Assembly (NCBI RefSeq): GCF_002443255.2
Contig: NW_019211454.1
Coordinates: 35,198,061 to 35,262,060 of the forward strand
DNA from: Varroa destructor
Lineage: Eukaryota > Arthropoda > Arachnida > Mesostigmata > Varroidae
Length of the DNA stretch: 64,000 nucleotides
Direction of reading: 5' to 3'
Shown here: positions 61,001-64,000 of the stretch, in pieces
How positions within the stretch are numbered: position 1 is the first letter of the stretch
How the letters are laid out: every line of letters begins with the position of its first letter
Position numbers and translations under genes: made by a program
The notes under the pieces: generated by a model
Told to the model about the DNA's origin: nothing
Databases searched by the model: none
What the model saw: the letters and a program-made list of their open reading frames with translations, nothing else

Positions 61001-64000
61001 CGACTTGTTCGACTTTCTACGATGCGCAATCCCGCCAGCCGGCGACCGGTATTAGATCTGCTGCTTCAATCATCGGTTTCCTTCGATGGTCCGTAAGACA
61101 CTGAAGACCATGTACTACACAACTTTACAACGAAAATGTGCCCCAATATCCTAATGTGTAGTCGCGCGTCGTGCGCATGCTCAGAAGAACATGTTTAATG
61201 TAAAATGAAAAAGAGAAAACAATAGTTGCTATTTAATTGCTTTAGGGATGGTTCGAGGCAAAGTTGTCAATGTCACCCGTGAACGACTAAACGGCTAGTC
61301 CTTTTAACTGAAAGATAAAAAGGTTAATGTAATGGTTTCAAGAGTAGTTTGGAGGAATATCTTATCCAATGGTGGGCTGCGATAATATATTTAACTAAAA
61401 AGTCTATTGAAATACAATATATATGGGCTAATGCAAGCTATACGGTAGAGAGGTTAGATGTGTGTCGTGTATCATCGGTTTCCTCGTAGGTGACAAAAGG
61501 CTGCGGCAGTATGTGAAGTACAAATGTTATAGGAATCAGGAGGTATAGCCTGTCAATAAGACAAAAGATTTCAGAACGGAGGCTCGACTTGCTCCAATTA
61601 ACAATTATTGTTATTCTACCTCAAGTAAACAAAAAAACGCGGCCATTTCTTTCTGGGATGAATTATAAAATGTGCAAGCTTTTCTTCTTTGAGATGACAA
61701 AGCTTTTATCAAAGTGTTTTTTATCATAAATTACCACGAAATCAGCAATTCAACTACTTACTGTACCAGCAAATCGCACACTAAATACGGTAGACATTTG
61801 AGTCACACTAAGCAAGCTGTGAAGTATTTAATTTAGATGACAAATCCCGACCAGGACCAGAAAAACTGCTCGGCAAATTGAAGCACCACCGTAATAAGCA
61901 AAAGCGTTACTGGAGAGGCAACCACATCAACTCGTTGATATTGTCTTTTTCGGACAAGTTTGTCACTTCATAAACGTTTCGGGTCCTACGTCCTGAATTG
62001 GTGTTAAGCTTTGCTTCCGACGGCAGGCTTTTACAACGAAACGAAGCGTGTCAACGCCCGGTTTCGAACATATACCGTGGTGTATCTTTAGGTGAAGTGA
62101 GTAAACGCATTATCATTGTACCATCACGGGGACCTTTCTGTCGATTAAACACCCCTACTACTTCCCTGAGATTTCTTGATGGACCGTGTCTACTTCATGA
62201 CTTCTAAATCTCTTCAAGGATTTACCATGTGCCAAATGTCATTCAAAACTAGACTAAAAGCTAGCCTACGTTGTTTGCCGTATTGACATATGTTTTTTTA
62301 CATAAAACCCCATAAGTTCGTTTGTCTTTACCGTGAAAATAATGAAAAAACTCATCTATTTAGTTCGGGATGTTGCCCTTGAGAATAAATAACCTGGTAA
62401 GTCGTCGGTTACCGGGTATCACTAACCGTGTGCAACGAAGGTTGAGTATGGTAGTAATCACAGGATACATCCTGGAGCGACTCAGTTGTCGACCTCCGTT
62501 GCAGAGCACTGCTCAACGACCACTGACTGCTTGGGCCACCTGTAACATAAAGCCGCAAGAAGCAAATGAACGATCCGCTCAAGATTACCATAAGTTAATT
62601 TGAAAGAAAAAAGCTGTCCTAAAACGCTGTATACGTACGATACTATCTAATTAAAAGCACTTACATGCATACGACTATGGGAATATCTTTGAAACACCAA
62701 CGTAATTAGATTTTGTTAACATAGATTCATCTGGAAACTGTTATAAGAACATACTGTCAGTAAGTGTGAAAAGCTTTTAACAGTGTAAATAGACAGGGTC
62801 TGAGTTGGAAAGACACCTTGAAAACCTTAAAAGGAAAAACGTATACCCGCCTTGTCTTAGTTATTTCTATTCGTTTTGTGTTTAGAGCAGCGCATACAAG
62901 AAGAGCCATGGCAGGACGGAAACGCTAGGTCACCAGAAAAAAAGGAACTACCGCTCAACGGAAACGATGTAGAAGAGGCAGGCAGATGGAAGACGAATAG
63001 TAATAATAAGAGGGTGAAATAAAAAAGCAGTTAAACCAAGTGTCGAATTTGTCTTTCTTTAGACGAAATTCACCAGGATGCTGGCGCCGTTTTGGATCCG
63101 GCTGTTCGCCATTATCAACGCCGCCCCCAGCAATGCCCGATTAATGCAACTGCGACTCATTACTACCACTATGACAACGCAAATTCTCACCGCCTGCTGG
63201 TCCAACTTCCCGTTTTTTTCCGCTTCTGTTCCTTCTCGCGGCTGAAGGAGTCATCAATAGTGGGTGGCAGAAAATAAGGAAGGAAGAGGGAGTGGGGAAG
63301 TGCTTTAAACACTGCTCTGCTTACCACTCCTGCGAGTGACGGGTAAGCGCTGGCTGAAAGCTTTCTTTCGCCTAGATTCCTGAGCCATCGCCTTAGTTTG
63401 TGTCCACATCTCCTCCGCGTTGCCGACCCATGCGACAAAATAGCAAGTTCTTTTCTTCTCAACTGGATTTTTTACAATGGCAAAATCCCCTCCTAATGCT
63501 CCCCTTTTCCATGCATGTTCTCTCAGCTCGTTGCGCTTTTGAAGGGCCAATGAGAACACTCGTTACGTCTCCGCTTCCTGCTGTGATCAGGCCCCAACCT
63601 CCGGCCTACCTCTCCTGTATTGACCTTCCTTCTCGCACCCCCCAACGAGCTCCAAGTTACCGTGCGCCTTGTCACAACGACATCTTCCCGAACTTCCCGC
63701 TTCAATTTGCAGCCCCCGTTCGTCCTCCCTTGCGGAACAAACGACGAGCAAACGTTGACGTTTCCCGTAGCTGACTCCGTAGGGTAGTCAATGAGTTTTG
63801 AGAGGGACTTCTGAGAAATTCTCGCTCAACATTATCAAAATTTGGCTCTTGCAGAGTAAGCCGAAAGAGGCTTGAACAGTGAAAAACCGATTTGCTGCTG
63901 GGACAATCAACCAGGACTTCTAACAACCAGAGGAAAATTACTGCTAGACTCCTACTGGACAACAAGCTGCTGTCACGTTAGGGATTGCAAAATATCACAT
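58041..64000. other. Stretch without a recognisable gene
   Basis: AT-rich to about 60.4 kb and again at 61.1-62.9 kb, with a GC-richer block at 60.4-61.1 kb and another at 63.0-63.8 kb. Overlapping frames of 60-124 codons in the GC-richer blocks have no recognisable motif. Confidence 0.45.

Overview
The window is eukaryotic and almost certainly animal. Coding sequence is split into exons with GT..AG borders, introns are AT-rich, and TA, CA, CAG/CTG and GTAT microsatellites are scattered through long non-coding stretches. No bacterial-style operons, rRNA, CRISPR array or intact transposon was seen. The one clearly identifiable gene is an invertebrate-looking dlg5. Base composition and intron style would fit an arthropod, possibly a parasitiform mite, but that is inference only.

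The centre (about 32.9-48.5 kb, minus strand) holds the 3' part of dlg5 (Disks large homolog 5), a MAGUK scaffold of cell polarity and junctions. I reconstructed eleven coding exons whose splice phases all agree. Together they give 5,355 nt, or 1,784 residues plus a stop. The order is coiled coil, PDZ1, PDZ2, a long Ser/Gly/His-rich linker, PDZ3, a second Ser/Gly-rich linker, PDZ4, SH3 and a catalytically dead guanylate-kinase-like domain. The last exon (32924-33033) lies beyond a 100-N assembly gap in the final intron. The N-terminus is unresolved: the first recognised exon opens at a splice acceptor but also contains an ATG in strong context.

The 5.3-kb first visible intron of dlg5 (43124-48420) contains a GC-richer block and two exon-like reading frames on the dlg5 strand. 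One encodes a very acidic peptide (43951-44088). They could be alternative first exons or belong to something else.

Elsewhere (1-32 kb and 49-64 kb) no recognisable gene was found. Four isolated exon-like segments deserve attention: a basic-plus-transmembrane segment (23903-24061, +), a small exon with an excellent acceptor (22876-22926, +), an unrecognised 84-residue terminal exon (26776-27031, -) and an acidic exon (56674-56855, +). Several near-perfect short palindromes are also present. No multi-gene system, defence locus or other new machinery can be supported here.
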